A stretch of 37,778 nt of DNA from Lachnospiraceae bacterium. GTDB taxonomy: Bacteria > Bacillota > Clostridia > Lachnospirales > Lachnospiraceae. The notes below the pieces were generated by a model. The model saw only the letters and a program-made list of their open reading frames with translations, was not told the origin of the DNA and did no database searches. A program made the translations under genes and the position numbers. Positions 16,220 to 24,223 of this stretch are shown here, one piece after another. Where the stretch lies: positions 1-37,778 of the forward strand of contig JAFWUY010000043.1 in the NCBI GenBank assembly GCA_017524035.1. The letters are read 5' to 3'. Position 1 is the first letter of the stretch, and each line of letters opens with the position of its first letter.

Positions 16220-16543
16220 ATGCGTGACAATGTAAAAGGCGGAGCACTGACGGAAGTTACATTTTTCATATTGCTTTCTCTTTATGAACCAAAGCACGGT
16301 TATGCGATCATGCAGTTCATTGAGGAGATGACGGAAGGGAGACTTTCCCTTGGCGCGGGCACATTGTACGGTGCCATAAATACTCTTCTTGAAAAGGGAT
16401 GGATCAAGCCCTACGGTGACGTGAACGGAAGGCAGAAGAAATATGTCATTACTCCGGACGGAAAGAAGGCAGCGAAGACGGAGCTTGCAAGGCTCAGGAA
16501 GCTTGTTGATTTCGCATCGGATACGATGGGAGAAAGATCATGA
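16220..16543 (+). CDS. PadR-family transcriptional repressor
   Basis: A 107-residue protein with the PadR winged helix: FFILLSLYEPKHGYAIMQFIEE, then LGAGTLYGAINTLLEKGWI and the wing KKYVITPDGKKAAKTELARL. It is a short class-II-like PadR without a long C-terminal dimerisation domain. The ATG follows AAAGGAGCGGGGG. It overlaps the DUF2812 gene by 4 bases (ATGA). The 12-bp inverted repeat at its promoter is the likely target; the inducer is unknown. Confidence 0.92.
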   Translation: MRDNVKGGALTEVTFFILLSLYEPKHGYAIMQFIEEMTEGRLSLGAGTLYGAINTLLEKGWIKPYGDVNGRQKKYVITPDGKKAAKTELARLRKLVDFASDTMGERS

Positions 16544-17121
16544 AGAAGATCAGATTTTACAGCGGACTCATAAATCTGCAGATAAGATGGCTGGATAAGA
16601 TGTCGGACCGCGGTTACAGACTTGTCGGAACGGGGAAGCTCTGGTATGAATTCGAACCCTGCGAGCCGTCCGCATACAGATATGCGATCGATTACGTCGG
16701 TGACAAGAGTAAGACGGAAGCTAAAGAGTATGCAGACTTTCTTGAGGACATCGGTTACAGGACATATTTCAAGAATATAAATCTTAACCTGGATCTCGGG
16801 GATCTTGTATGGGAAAAGCTTGCAGACAAAGGTGATTTCTTCGCTGACAGGGCAACGGCAATGGACAGGGCTCTCCTCATCGTCGAAAAGGAAAACGACG
16901 GAAAGCCTTTTGAACTTCACACGACATATGAAGACAGGGCACTGTTCTACAGAAAACTGATGATGCCCTATCTGCTGCTGTTTCTGCTCTTTGCGGCTCT
17001 GGGTCTGTTTACGAAGATGTGTGGATGGTTTGCGGTGGCTGCGGTTTTTCTTTTCGTGTGCATCGTGTATCTGATCGATCATCTGAAAATGAAGAAATTG
17101 TCATCACTGGTTGAAGGATAG
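16540..17121 (+). CDS. DUF2812 membrane protein
   Basis: A 193-residue protein. The soluble N-terminal domain (1-130) begins with IRFYSGLINLQIRWLDKMSDRGYRLV, characteristic of DUF2812. Two transmembrane helices follow (about 137-155 and 158-178), with a short basic tail. DUF2812 proteins are regularly found behind PadR repressors, as here with a 4-base overlap. The function of the family is not known; a membrane-associated sensor partner of PadR is one possibility. Confidence 0.82.
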   Translation: MKKIRFYSGLINLQIRWLDKMSDRGYRLVGTGKLWYEFEPCEPSAYRYAIDYVGDKSKTEAKEYADFLEDIGYRTYFKNINLNLDLGDLVWEKLADKGDFFADRATAMDRALLIVEKENDGKPFELHTTYEDRALFYRKLMMPYLLLFLLFAALGLFTKMCGWFAVAAVFLFVCIVYLIDHLKMKKLSSLVEG

Positions 17122-17135
17122 AAAAGAGGAAACAA

Positions 17136-18521
17136 ATGAAGATCAAAAAGAAAGCATTATCCACGCTCATCATATTGGTGATCGCGCTCATCGCATTCGG
17201 GTCCGCATGGTATCTCGGATTTGTCAGGACTAAAATCGTGTCCTTCAGCAATCTCAGAGATAAATATAATATGTATGAATGGACCGCTTCTTATGCGGAA
17301 TTTTCGGGAACCCTTCAGAAAGCAGTGTTTCCGAAAGCGGATTATATGGGCTTTGATGTCAAGAGCGCTTCCGGAAGCGAACACGGTCTTAACGTGACCG
17401 TAAAGTGCGGCAATATGATCGTATTCGAAAAGGAAGGCATAACGAACGGGACTTACTATTTCCCGGTATACGGAAGAGCGGTCATAACGATAAAGAGCGA
17501 AGGATTTCTGGGAAGCTTTTATACCATATCGACTCCGCAGCTTCCGAAAGGTGCGGGGAATATATATCTGTACGGCGAAGAACACGGAAATGCCGCCATC
17601 ATAGAGGGTGAATTCGAGTTGTGGGATTCATACTACCATAATGACGGTATGAGGGATCTGTTCATGGAACTTCCCTACTTTACGGCGGAGTATCTTAACG
17701 TATGGATGCAGTCGGATAATGATGACATCCTTTATGAAGTCTATGATGATATTGACGGAACGCAGGTTCATACCGAAAGCTTTCTTGAGTTTTTAAAGAA
17801 GATCAAAAGTGAGTGCCCCGAGACCGTATTTCATGGAACCGATGTGGGACACCAGTATGAGACCACAGGACAAAGATACCTTTCATATCTTCTCGAAAAC
17901 GGATATGACGAAAGCTCCTATGAGTATGTGACTGCGGTTGAGAATATGGACCAGGGATCGTATTATCAGCGGTCGGGAGATGGGATTTACAGGGAAAACA
18001 TGATGGCCCAGAATTTCATCACCGAGTATGAGAGGATATTCGGCAGGGATATCATGGGAATATACGGAAGTGCGCATACCATCCCGGACGGCATGGATTA
18101 TATGACCGGAAAGGTTCCCTGTATGGCAAACAGGCTGAATGATTTCTACGGAGGGACGGTTATATGCGAATCACTTCCGGACATGAAATATGAAGCAGGA
18201 CCTCTTTCGTCGGAAACCATAATACTTAACGGAAAAGAATACACGGCAAGCTATTTCGGTTCGACCGATCTTTCAGCTATGCTGCCCGATTATTCCACCC
18301 GTGAGGTATGGAGAATAGAGGATGCATATGAGGATCTTAAGGATGTTCCGACCACGGACAATGTTCTTCCGTATGACAACTATCCGGTAAGAGTTGAGCA
18401 CGGACAGGTGTTTAAGCTCGTCTATACCATGAAGGACGGATCGGTCATTACCGAATACCACCGCTCGGACGGAGATACCTGGAACGGAAGGGAAGTAACC
18501 AATCAGATACAGATCCCGTAA
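17136..18521 (+). CDS. Membrane-anchored EreA/ChaN-like protein
   Basis: A 461-residue protein with an N-terminal signal anchor (about 7-27), so most of it is outside the cytoplasm. The middle carries motifs resembling the erythromycin-esterase/ChaN/TraB superfamily: GEEHG (147-151), an acidic residue in LFMELPYF (E178), a YRENMMAQNFI segment like the RDxxMAxN motif of erythromycin esterases (285-295), and GSAHT (311-315). The spacing fits a hydrolase-like active site with two histidines and an arginine/glutamate. The C-terminal 100 residues are unassigned. It is the third gene of the PadR operon, 14 bases after DUF2812. The family call is moderate; the substrate is unknown. Confidence 0.55.
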   Translation: MKIKKKALSTLIILVIALIAFGSAWYLGFVRTKIVSFSNLRDKYNMYEWTASYAEFSGTLQKAVFPKADYMGFDVKSASGSEHGLNVTVKCGNMIVFEKEGITNGTYYFPVYGRAVITIKSEGFLGSFYTISTPQLPKGAGNIYLYGEEHGNAAIIEGEFELWDSYYHNDGMRDLFMELPYFTAEYLNVWMQSDNDDILYEVYDDIDGTQVHTESFLEFLKKIKSECPETVFHGTDVGHQYETTGQRYLSYLLENGYDESSYEYVTAVENMDQGSYYQRSGDGIYRENMMAQNFITEYERIFGRDIMGIYGSAHTIPDGMDYMTGKVPCMANRLNDFYGGTVICESLPDMKYEAGPLSSETIILNGKEYTASYFGSTDLSAMLPDYSTREVWRIEDAYEDLKDVPTTDNVLPYDNYPVRVEHGQVFKLVYTMKDGSVITEYHRSDGDTWNGREVTNQIQIP

Positions 18522-18632
18522 CGGATCCGGACAAAAATTGAAAGATTCCATAACAGAAAATCGGATGCATAAACCTGCCTCCGGGCATAAAATATAAATG
18601 ATGCTGATAACAATGCATATAAAGGAGTAGCT

Positions 18633-19262
18633 ATGGGAGACGCAATTAAAGTACTTATGCTGAACGGAAGCCCCAGGGAAAGCGGAAACATCGCTCTGGC
18701 TTTTCATGAGATGGAGAAGGTTTTTGAAGACAGCGGGGTCGAATATGAGAACATCCTTCTCGGAAGGACCGATATAAGAGGATGCATCGCTTGTGAGGCC
18801 TGCAGGAAGAACGGCAAGTGCGTTTTTAACGATATAGTAAATGAACTCTCGGCGAAGTTCGAAGAGGCTGACGGACTTGTTATCGGATCTCCGGTATATT
18901 ACGGCTCCGCCAACGGAACTCTTATGTCCGCGCTTCAGAGAATGTTCTACAGCACTCATTTTGACAAGAGTCTTAAAGTCGGTGCGAGCGTGGTCAGTGC
19001 GAGACGTTCCGGATGCACCGCAACATTCGACGAACTGAACAAGTTCTTCACTCTTTCCAATATGCCTGTTGCGACCAGTCAGTACTGGAACAACATATAC
19101 GGATGGGAGCCCGGTGAAGGCAAGGTTGATGATGAGGGCATGCAGGTCATGAGAGTCCTTGCAAGGAACATGGTATTCCTGATGAAGAGCATTAAGCTTG
19201 GAAAACAGGAGATAGGACTTCCGGGTACCGAACCTCGCGTATGGACCAATTTCATCAGATAA
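18633..19262 (+). CDS. Flavodoxin-like NAD(P)H-dependent FMN reductase
   Basis: A 209-residue protein of the NADPH-dependent FMN reductase/WrbA-like group. The FMN phosphate loop is LNGSPRESGNIALA (11-24). A CIACEACRKNGKCVF cysteine-rich segment follows (about 51-65), as in the iron-sulfur flavoprotein branch, and then GSPVYYGSANGTLMSALQR. Four closely spaced cysteines could bind iron-sulfur, but many family members with this segment do not. The start has AAAGGAG. It is followed after 10 bases by an FMN-dependent dehydrogenase, so the two may share redox chemistry. Confidence 0.85.
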   Translation: MGDAIKVLMLNGSPRESGNIALAFHEMEKVFEDSGVEYENILLGRTDIRGCIACEACRKNGKCVFNDIVNELSAKFEEADGLVIGSPVYYGSANGTLMSALQRMFYSTHFDKSLKVGASVVSARRSGCTATFDELNKFFTLSNMPVATSQYWNNIYGWEPGEGKVDDEGMQVMRVLARNMVFLMKSIKLGKQEIGLPGTEPRVWTNFIR

Positions 19263-19272
19263 GGGGAAGAAT

Positions 19273-20181
19273 ATGAGCTACGAAAGAATATCCGATGCAA
19301 ATGTGATCACCGAGAAATATATGGATTCAATCCTGATCGAAGAGCGTCTCATTGATTCGGTCGTCGCGGATACGTCGATAGAATTCTTCGGAGAAAGATT
19401 TGATTCTCCGATAATGACTCCCGCGTTTTCCCATCTGGGACAGTATAACGGAAGGGATAAGACCGGACTTGAGGAATACTCCGTAGCGGCGAAGGAATTA
19501 AATATTCTTAATTTCTGCGGCATGATGGAAAACGATCTGTTTAAGAAGATCGCAGATACCGGCGCTAAGACAGTCAGGATAGTAAAGCCCTATGCCGATA
19601 ATGCCAAGGTAAAGGACCAGATGCAGTTTGCGGAAAGCGTCGGTGCTTTCGGCATAGGTATGGACATTGACCATATCTTCGGTGAGAACGGACTTGATGT
19701 CTGTGTGGGCGAGCTGATGGCGGAACAGACTGCCGATATGCTCAGATCCTATGTTGAACTTACAAAGCTTCCTTTTGTCGTAAAGGGAGTTCTCAGCGTA
19801 TCCGATGCGGTAAAGTGCGCGGATATCGGTGCAAAGGCGATCATCGTAAGCCATCATCACGGACGTCTTCCCTATGCGGTTCCTCCCATGATGATACTTC
19901 AGAAGATAAAGGAAGCATTAAAGGGGAAGGATGTTAAGATCATAGTCGATTGCGGAATAGCAAGCGGTGCCGATGTTTTCAAGGCTCTTGCTCTCGGTGC
20001 TGATGCGGCCGCTGTCGGAAGATCGATGATGCCCGCACTCGAAAAGGACGGCGTAAGCGGAGTTAAGAACTTCATTACGAAGACGAATGGTGAGCTCAGG
20101 TATGTCATGAGCTTTACCGGCTCGGCAGATGTAAAGAGCATAGACCCTTCCGTCCTTCATTTCACCGGAAACCTGATCTGA
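19273..20181 (+). CDS. FMN-dependent alpha-hydroxy-acid dehydrogenase-like protein
   Basis: A 302-residue TIM-barrel protein of the lactate oxidase/glycolate oxidase (FMN_dh) family. K171 in VVKGVLSVSDA and H195 in VSHHHGR match the FMN-binding lysine and the catalytic histidine of VSNHGGR in classical members. The phosphate-binding segment DCGIASGADVFKALALGADAAAVGR is conserved. It is about 60 residues shorter than lactate oxidases and lacks the N-terminal extension. The altered active-site string suggests a substrate different from lactate or glycolate. It is the middle gene of a three-gene cluster with a flavodoxin-like reductase and a sugar isomerase-like protein. Confidence 0.8.
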   Translation: MSYERISDANVITEKYMDSILIEERLIDSVVADTSIEFFGERFDSPIMTPAFSHLGQYNGRDKTGLEEYSVAAKELNILNFCGMMENDLFKKIADTGAKTVRIVKPYADNAKVKDQMQFAESVGAFGIGMDIDHIFGENGLDVCVGELMAEQTADMLRSYVELTKLPFVVKGVLSVSDAVKCADIGAKAIIVSHHHGRLPYAVPPMMILQKIKEALKGKDVKIIVDCGIASGADVFKALALGADAAAVGRSMMPALEKDGVSGVKNFITKTNGELRYVMSFTGSADVKSIDPSVLHFTGNLI

Positions 20182-20200
20182 GCAAAGGAGAGAATCTGAT

Positions 20201-21016
20201 ATGAGACTCGGAACATCGTCACCTCTTGCATATGATTCTCCCGAGCAATGGGCGCAAACACAGGTGAACCTCGGCTGTGGTGCGGTGGTCTTTCCTGTTC
20301 AGAGCAGTGAACCGGAATCGAAGATCATCGCGTACAAGGAAGCTGCGGAAAAAGCAGGTCTTGTGATCGCGGAAGTCGGGATATGGAGAAATGCTCTTTC
20401 ATCCGATCCGGATGAGCGTAAAGCAAATATGGATTACTGCGTAGAGCAGCTCCGGCTTGCCGACTTTGTCGGTGCAAGATGTGCCGTAAACGTTGCAGGA
20501 TCCATGGGGCCGGTATGGGACGGCGGATACAGGGAGAATTACTCGGAAGAAGCGTGGAAGAAGACCGTATCCATGGTACGTGAGGTGATGGACAGGGCTG
20601 ATGTAAAGAACACGTATTTTACCCTGGAGCCGATGCCGTGGATGATTCCGACCGGACCGAAGGAATATGTAAAGCTTCTCGAAGATGTGGACAGGGACAG
20701 GTTTGCGGTACATATGGACATCATCAATATGACCAGTTCCGCGGACAGATATTTCCACCCCGAAGAGTTCGTGGATGAGTGTGCGGAACTCCTTGGAGAT
20801 AAGATCAGAAGCTGCCACATCAAGGATGTGCATCTTGACGGCAGATATACGCTCAGACTTGAAGAGTGTGCGCCGGGTGAAGGAGAATTTCCCCTTAGGT
20901 ATTACGCTGAAAAGATGAGTGCCATAGATCCCGATATGCCGGTCATCCTTGAGCATCTGAGCAATGATGAAGACTATTTCAGGTATATGGATTATCTGAA
21001 GAAGATACTTTTCTGA
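20201..21016 (+). CDS. Sugar phosphate isomerase/epimerase (xylose-isomerase-like TIM barrel)
   Basis: A 271-residue AP-endonuclease-2-fold protein. Recognisable metal-ligand segments are FTLEPMPWMIPTGP (glutamate), VHMDIINMTSS (aspartate), SCHIKDVHLDG (histidine) and VILEHLS (second glutamate). This is the usual Glu-Asp-His-Glu set of sugar isomerases and epimerases of this fold. Ribosome-binding site AAAGGAG. Likely acts on a keto-sugar or inositol derivative, perhaps in one pathway with the hydroxy-acid dehydrogenase upstream. A terminator follows directly. Confidence 0.85.
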   Translation: MRLGTSSPLAYDSPEQWAQTQVNLGCGAVVFPVQSSEPESKIIAYKEAAEKAGLVIAEVGIWRNALSSDPDERKANMDYCVEQLRLADFVGARCAVNVAGSMGPVWDGGYRENYSEEAWKKTVSMVREVMDRADVKNTYFTLEPMPWMIPTGPKEYVKLLEDVDRDRFAVHMDIINMTSSADRYFHPEEFVDECAELLGDKIRSCHIKDVHLDGRYTLRLEECAPGEGEFPLRYYAEKMSAIDPDMPVILEHLSNDEDYFRYMDYLKKILF

Positions 21017-21025
21017 AATTATTAA

Positions 21026-21057
21026 GGTACAGCCTGCTCTGCGGGCTGTACCATTTT
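21026..21057 (+). terminator. Intrinsic terminator after the redox/sugar cluster
   Basis: GGTACAGCC (21026-21034) pairs perfectly with GGCTGTACC (21044-21052), followed by ATTTT. The T-tract is short. Confidence 0.75.
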
Positions 21058-21058
21058 C

Positions 21059-21144
21059 GTATGAAGACGTAAATTCTGTGACGAGGCCGTAAGATTTATA
21101 CGTACGAAGAAGTATGCTCTGCGACGTAGCCGAACTCTTTATAC
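21059..21144. repeat. Diverged 43-bp tandem repeat upstream of hflX
   Basis: Unit 1 (21059-21101) and unit 2 (21102-21144) match at 31 of 43 positions without gaps. Each begins GTAYGAAGA and ends TTTATAC. The array fills the space between the terminator and the hflX ribosome-binding site. TATAC at each end could be part of a -10 element, giving two possible promoters, but no good -35 is visible. Confidence 0.55.
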
Positions 21145-21154
21145 TCAGGGTAGT

Positions 21155-22510
21155 ATGTACTTTTTCACAGCTTGGGGCGATAATGTGTTTATGACACATG
21201 AATTTGAAAAAGAAAATACAGAACTGACAACCGTAGTTGTAATGGGACTTCGCACGAATGAAAGCGATGAAGAGTTCGACTATTCGATGAAGGAACTTGT
21301 GAGCCTTTGCGAAGCATGCGATCTGGATGTTGCATATGAACTCACGCAGTCTCTGCCCGCTCCCGATAACGCAACCTGGATAGGCTCGGGCAAAGCCGAG
21401 GAGCTCAAGATGCACGTAAAGGCAAACAGTGCCGAATTCGTTGTGTGCCTCGGAAATCTTTCTCCGGCGCAGATGAAGAATCTGCAGAGGATTATCGAGG
21501 TTCCCGTGTGGGACAGGACGAATCTCATACTCGAGATCTTCTCGAGAAGGGCAAGGACGGGAGAAGCAAGACTTCAGGTCGAGACCGCATACCTTCAGTA
21601 TATGATGCCGCGCCTTACCGGAATGTGGCAGCATCTCGGAAGACAGGGAGGAGGCGGAGGAAGCCGTGCAAACAAGGGTATCGGTGAAACTCAGATAGAG
21701 CTCGACAGACGCCAGATCTCAAGACGCATCAGCGAACTTAAGAGAGAACTGACCGTGATGGAAAGGACGCGCGATGTCCAGAGAGAGGGCAGAAGCCGCG
21801 GAGGATATCCCCACGTTGCTCTTGTGGGATATACGAATGCCGGCAAGTCTTCGCTCATGAACTATCTGGTGGAACTGGGAGACCCCACTCCGGATAAGAC
21901 AGCCGGCAAGAAGGTGTTCGAGAAGAATATGCTCTTTGCGACTCTCGATACTTCGATCAGGAAGATCGATCTTCCGGGAAGAAAGCCGTTCCTTCTTTCC
22001 GATACCGTAGGTTTCATCGAGAACATTCCCCACGATCTTATCAAGGCATTCCGCTCCACTCTTTCGGAGCTGAAATATGCGGATGTGCTCCTTATCGTAA
22101 TGGATTCATCGGATCCCCATCATGACGATCATAAGAAGGTCACGGAAGATATTCTCAAGGATATGGATGTGCTCGGGATTCCAAGAATCTATGTATATAA
22201 TAAGTCCGACCTTCGCGATGCGGATATGAACATTAAGAACACTCCGGGAAGCGATAAGTTCTATATTTCCGCCAAGACGGGATACGGAGTGGATGAACTT
22301 CTCGATGAGCTTCAGAGCATTTTTAGAAAAGGAAACCGCGTCGTGGAGAAAGTCATTCCTTTTGCGGACGGTCAGATCATAAACCGCTTCCATGAAGAAG
22401 CTGAAGTCGAATCGGAAAAATACGAGGAGGACGGAGTGCATATCAGGGCACTGTGTCCCGAATACTTTGCCGATTACATAGAGGACAGATATGGCGATAA
22501 AGCTGAGTGA
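21155..22510 (+). CDS. hflX: GTPase HflX
   Basis: A 451-residue protein with all HflX hallmarks: the N-terminal domain with GSGKAEELK (77-85), the glycine-rich linker RQGGGGGSRANKGIGETQ (163-180), a coiled coil (about 185-212), and the GTPase domain with G1 GYTNAGKS (225-232), G3 DTVGF and G4 NKSD. HflX splits stalled or hibernating 70S ribosomes and acts in stress and antibiotic response. The ATG at 21155 has CAGGG six bases upstream; the internal ATG at 21191 has no ribosome-binding site and would remove a non-conserved 12 residues, so it remains an alternative. It overlaps the next gene by 20 bases. Confidence 0.95.
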   Translation: MYFFTAWGDNVFMTHEFEKENTELTTVVVMGLRTNESDEEFDYSMKELVSLCEACDLDVAYELTQSLPAPDNATWIGSGKAEELKMHVKANSAEFVVCLGNLSPAQMKNLQRIIEVPVWDRTNLILEIFSRRARTGEARLQVETAYLQYMMPRLTGMWQHLGRQGGGGGSRANKGIGETQIELDRRQISRRISELKRELTVMERTRDVQREGRSRGGYPHVALVGYTNAGKSSLMNYLVELGDPTPDKTAGKKVFEKNMLFATLDTSIRKIDLPGRKPFLLSDTVGFIENIPHDLIKAFRSTLSELKYADVLLIVMDSSDPHHDDHKKVTEDILKDMDVLGIPRIYVYNKSDLRDADMNIKNTPGSDKFYISAKTGYGVDELLDELQSIFRKGNRVVEKVIPFADGQIINRFHEEAEVESEKYEEDGVHIRALCPEYFADYIEDRYGDKAE

Positions 22511-23270
22511 AGAAAACAGGGCACATCTTTGGTGGCTCGGTCAGATGGGACTAATGGTTCAGATCGGAAACACGAAGATCTGTATCGATTATTATGCAAG
22601 CCCGCTTGAGACGAGGCAGGTTGCGCCTCCGATCCCTGCAGGCAAGCTTACGGGGATCGATGCATTCCTCGGAACGCACGACCATCTCGATCATATAGAC
22701 CATGAATCCTGGAAGATCTGGGCACGAACGAATCCCGATGCGAAATTCGTATTCCCGGAGAAGCACAGGGAAGCCGTTCTTGCAGACGGAGCAGATCCTT
22801 CTAATGCAGTCGGGCTCAATGAAGGCGAAAGCATACAGATCGGAGATATAACCATCCATGCAATAGCCGCATCGCATGAATTCCTCGATAGAGATGAAAA
22901 CGGACTTTATCCGTATCTCCAATACATCATAGAAGGTAACGGAGTCAGGATACATCATGCCGGAGATACCGTAAGATATGAAGGAATGCTGCCTAAGATA
23001 AGATCATTCGGAAATATCGATCTGCAGCTCATCCCTATCAATGGTCGTGATGCTAAGAGATACAGTGAGAACTGCATAGGAAACATGACCTATCAGGAAG
23101 CGGCGGATCTCACCGGTGAGACCGGATCTTCATTCGTTATTCCGGGTCACTGGGATATGTTCGCGGACAACAGTGAGGACCCGCGGAAGTTTGCGGACTA
23201 CATGGCTGTCAAATACCCTTCGGGGCCCAAATGCATCATTCCCGCCGTTATGGAAGAGATAGTACTGTAA
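22491..23270 (+). CDS. UlaG-like metallo-beta-lactamase-fold hydrolase
   Basis: A 259-residue MBL-fold protein. The metal motif is GTHDHLDHIDH (about 61-71), with later ligands in AASHEF, HAGDTV and PGHWDMF. It most resembles L-ascorbate-6-phosphate lactonase UlaG, but no ascorbate PTS genes are nearby, so the substrate is open. It begins inside the end of hflX with an AGGACAG-type ribosome-binding site and is co-transcribed with it. A second MBL-fold protein of this type, shorter, is at 25948. Confidence 0.82.
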   Translation: MAIKLSEENRAHLWWLGQMGLMVQIGNTKICIDYYASPLETRQVAPPIPAGKLTGIDAFLGTHDHLDHIDHESWKIWARTNPDAKFVFPEKHREAVLADGADPSNAVGLNEGESIQIGDITIHAIAASHEFLDRDENGLYPYLQYIIEGNGVRIHHAGDTVRYEGMLPKIRSFGNIDLQLIPINGRDAKRYSENCIGNMTYQEAADLTGETGSSFVIPGHWDMFADNSEDPRKFADYMAVKYPSGPKCIIPAVMEEIVL

Positions 23271-23307
23271 TTGTCGTTTTCTGCAATATATTGTCGTTTT
23301 CTGCAAT
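23270..23307. repeat. Perfect 18-bp direct repeat, period 20 bp
   Basis: ATTGTCGTTTTCTGCAAT occurs at 23270-23287 and again, identical, at 23290-23307, two bases apart. A degraded third copy may follow (from about 23312). Pairs of direct repeats with about two helical turns between them are the usual binding sites of LytTR-family regulators, and the next gene encodes one. The repeat lies about 110-145 bases upstream of the best promoter of that gene and just after the stop of the previous gene. Confidence 0.7.
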
Positions 23308-23364
23308 GGCTATTGCGGAAAATTCTGAAATCGCATACAAATATATCGATCAGTGTATCAGATG

Positions 23365-23417
23365 AATGCCGCTCACTTTCTCAACCCCCCTGAGAACTCA
23401 CGAGCGGCATTTTGTTG
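23365..23417 (+). terminator. Two-part stem-loop, terminator or leader RNA structure
   Basis: The outer stem AATGCCGCTC (23365-23374) pairs with GAGCGGCATT (23402-23411). The inner stem TTCTCA (23378-23383) pairs with TGAGAA (23391-23396), with an all-C loop. The sequence after it, TTGTTGT, is a poor T-tract. It may end the hflX operon, or fold in a short RNA begun near the 18-bp repeats. Confidence 0.6.
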
Positions 23418-23442
23418 TATATGAGGGGAGATTGTATATAAT
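23415..23442 (+). promoter_or_regulatory. Promoter of the LytTR two-component operon
   Basis: TTGTAT (23415-23420), a 16-base spacer and consensus TATAAT (23437-23442). It lies after the stem-loop and about 50 bases before the chosen start. Confidence 0.5.
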
Positions 23443-23493
23443 AAAGCGTGGGGGGATGTTATCGCTGTGCTTATACGAAAGGCATCCGGTTTT

Positions 23494-24219
23494 ATGCTTA
23501 ATATTGCAATCTGCGACGACGAAAAGTACTTCAGGAATGAGATAAGGACTATCCTGGAGGAATATCTCAGTGCCGAAGGAATCGTATGCTCCATCGATGA
23601 TTTCGCGTCCGGCAAAGAACTCACTGATCTTGGTATTGAGGTTCAGAAATACAACATTGTATTTCTGGATATTAATATGGATGAAATGGACGGGATAGAT
23701 GTAGCCCGCAGGATCCGGGAAATAAGCAAGGACATCTTTATAGTATTCGTTACGGCATATATCGATTACACCATTGAAGGGTATAAGGTTGATGCCTTCA
23801 GATACATTCTCAAAAACAATAATATGCTCGAAGGAAGCGTCAGGGAGTGTCTCGATTCCATTAAGGAGAGAATGGCTTATGAAGTCGAGCAGAGAGAATT
23901 CGATTTTTCCGAAGGCAAAAAGACTGTTTCACTCGAACGCATATTATATGTCGAAAGCAATCTTCACAGACTGTTTTTCCATATCATGGATGACTCACTG
24001 AACAAATACACCATCTATATGACTCTTGATGACATGGAGAAGGAACTTGAAGGTAAAGGCTTCATCCGCATCCATCAAAGCTATCTGGTAAATGCAAAAC
24101 ATGTAAGCGGTATTTCAAGATACTGTCTGACTCTCGATAACGGAACACAGCTGAGCATACCGAGAGCCAGATACAACGATGTACAGAAATTGATCACCGA
24201 GTATAAAGGAGCAATCTGA
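23494..24219 (+). CDS. LytTR-family response regulator (AgrA/VirR-like)
   Basis: A 241-residue regulator. The receiver domain starts MLNIAICDDE and has D59 in VFLDINMDEMDG as phospho-acceptor. The LytTR DNA-binding domain covers about 140-238, with FSEGKKTVSLERILYVES, GFIRIHQSYLVNAKHV and LSIPRARYNDVQ. The ATG at 23494 is chosen because it gives the family N-terminus; an in-frame GTG at 23467 with a G-rich stretch upstream is an alternative that adds 9 residues. The kinase gene follows 4 bases later. The direct repeats at 23270-23307 are candidate binding sites. Confidence 0.92.
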   Translation: MLNIAICDDEKYFRNEIRTILEEYLSAEGIVCSIDDFASGKELTDLGIEVQKYNIVFLDINMDEMDGIDVARRIREISKDIFIVFVTAYIDYTIEGYKVDAFRYILKNNNMLEGSVRECLDSIKERMAYEVEQREFDFSEGKKTVSLERILYVESNLHRLFFHIMDDSLNKYTIYMTLDDMEKELEGKGFIRIHQSYLVNAKHVSGISRYCLTLDNGTQLSIPRARYNDVQKLITEYKGAI

Positions 24220-24223
24220 CACC

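Noticed and set aside
23362-23424. A 20-codon frame starting at an ATG in front of the LytTR system, considered as a signal-peptide precursor for the AgrC-like kinase
   Set aside because: It has no ribosome-binding site, its sequence (MNAAHFLNPPENSRAAFCCI) is not like an autoinducer precursor, and it is fully explained by the stem-loop it overlaps.
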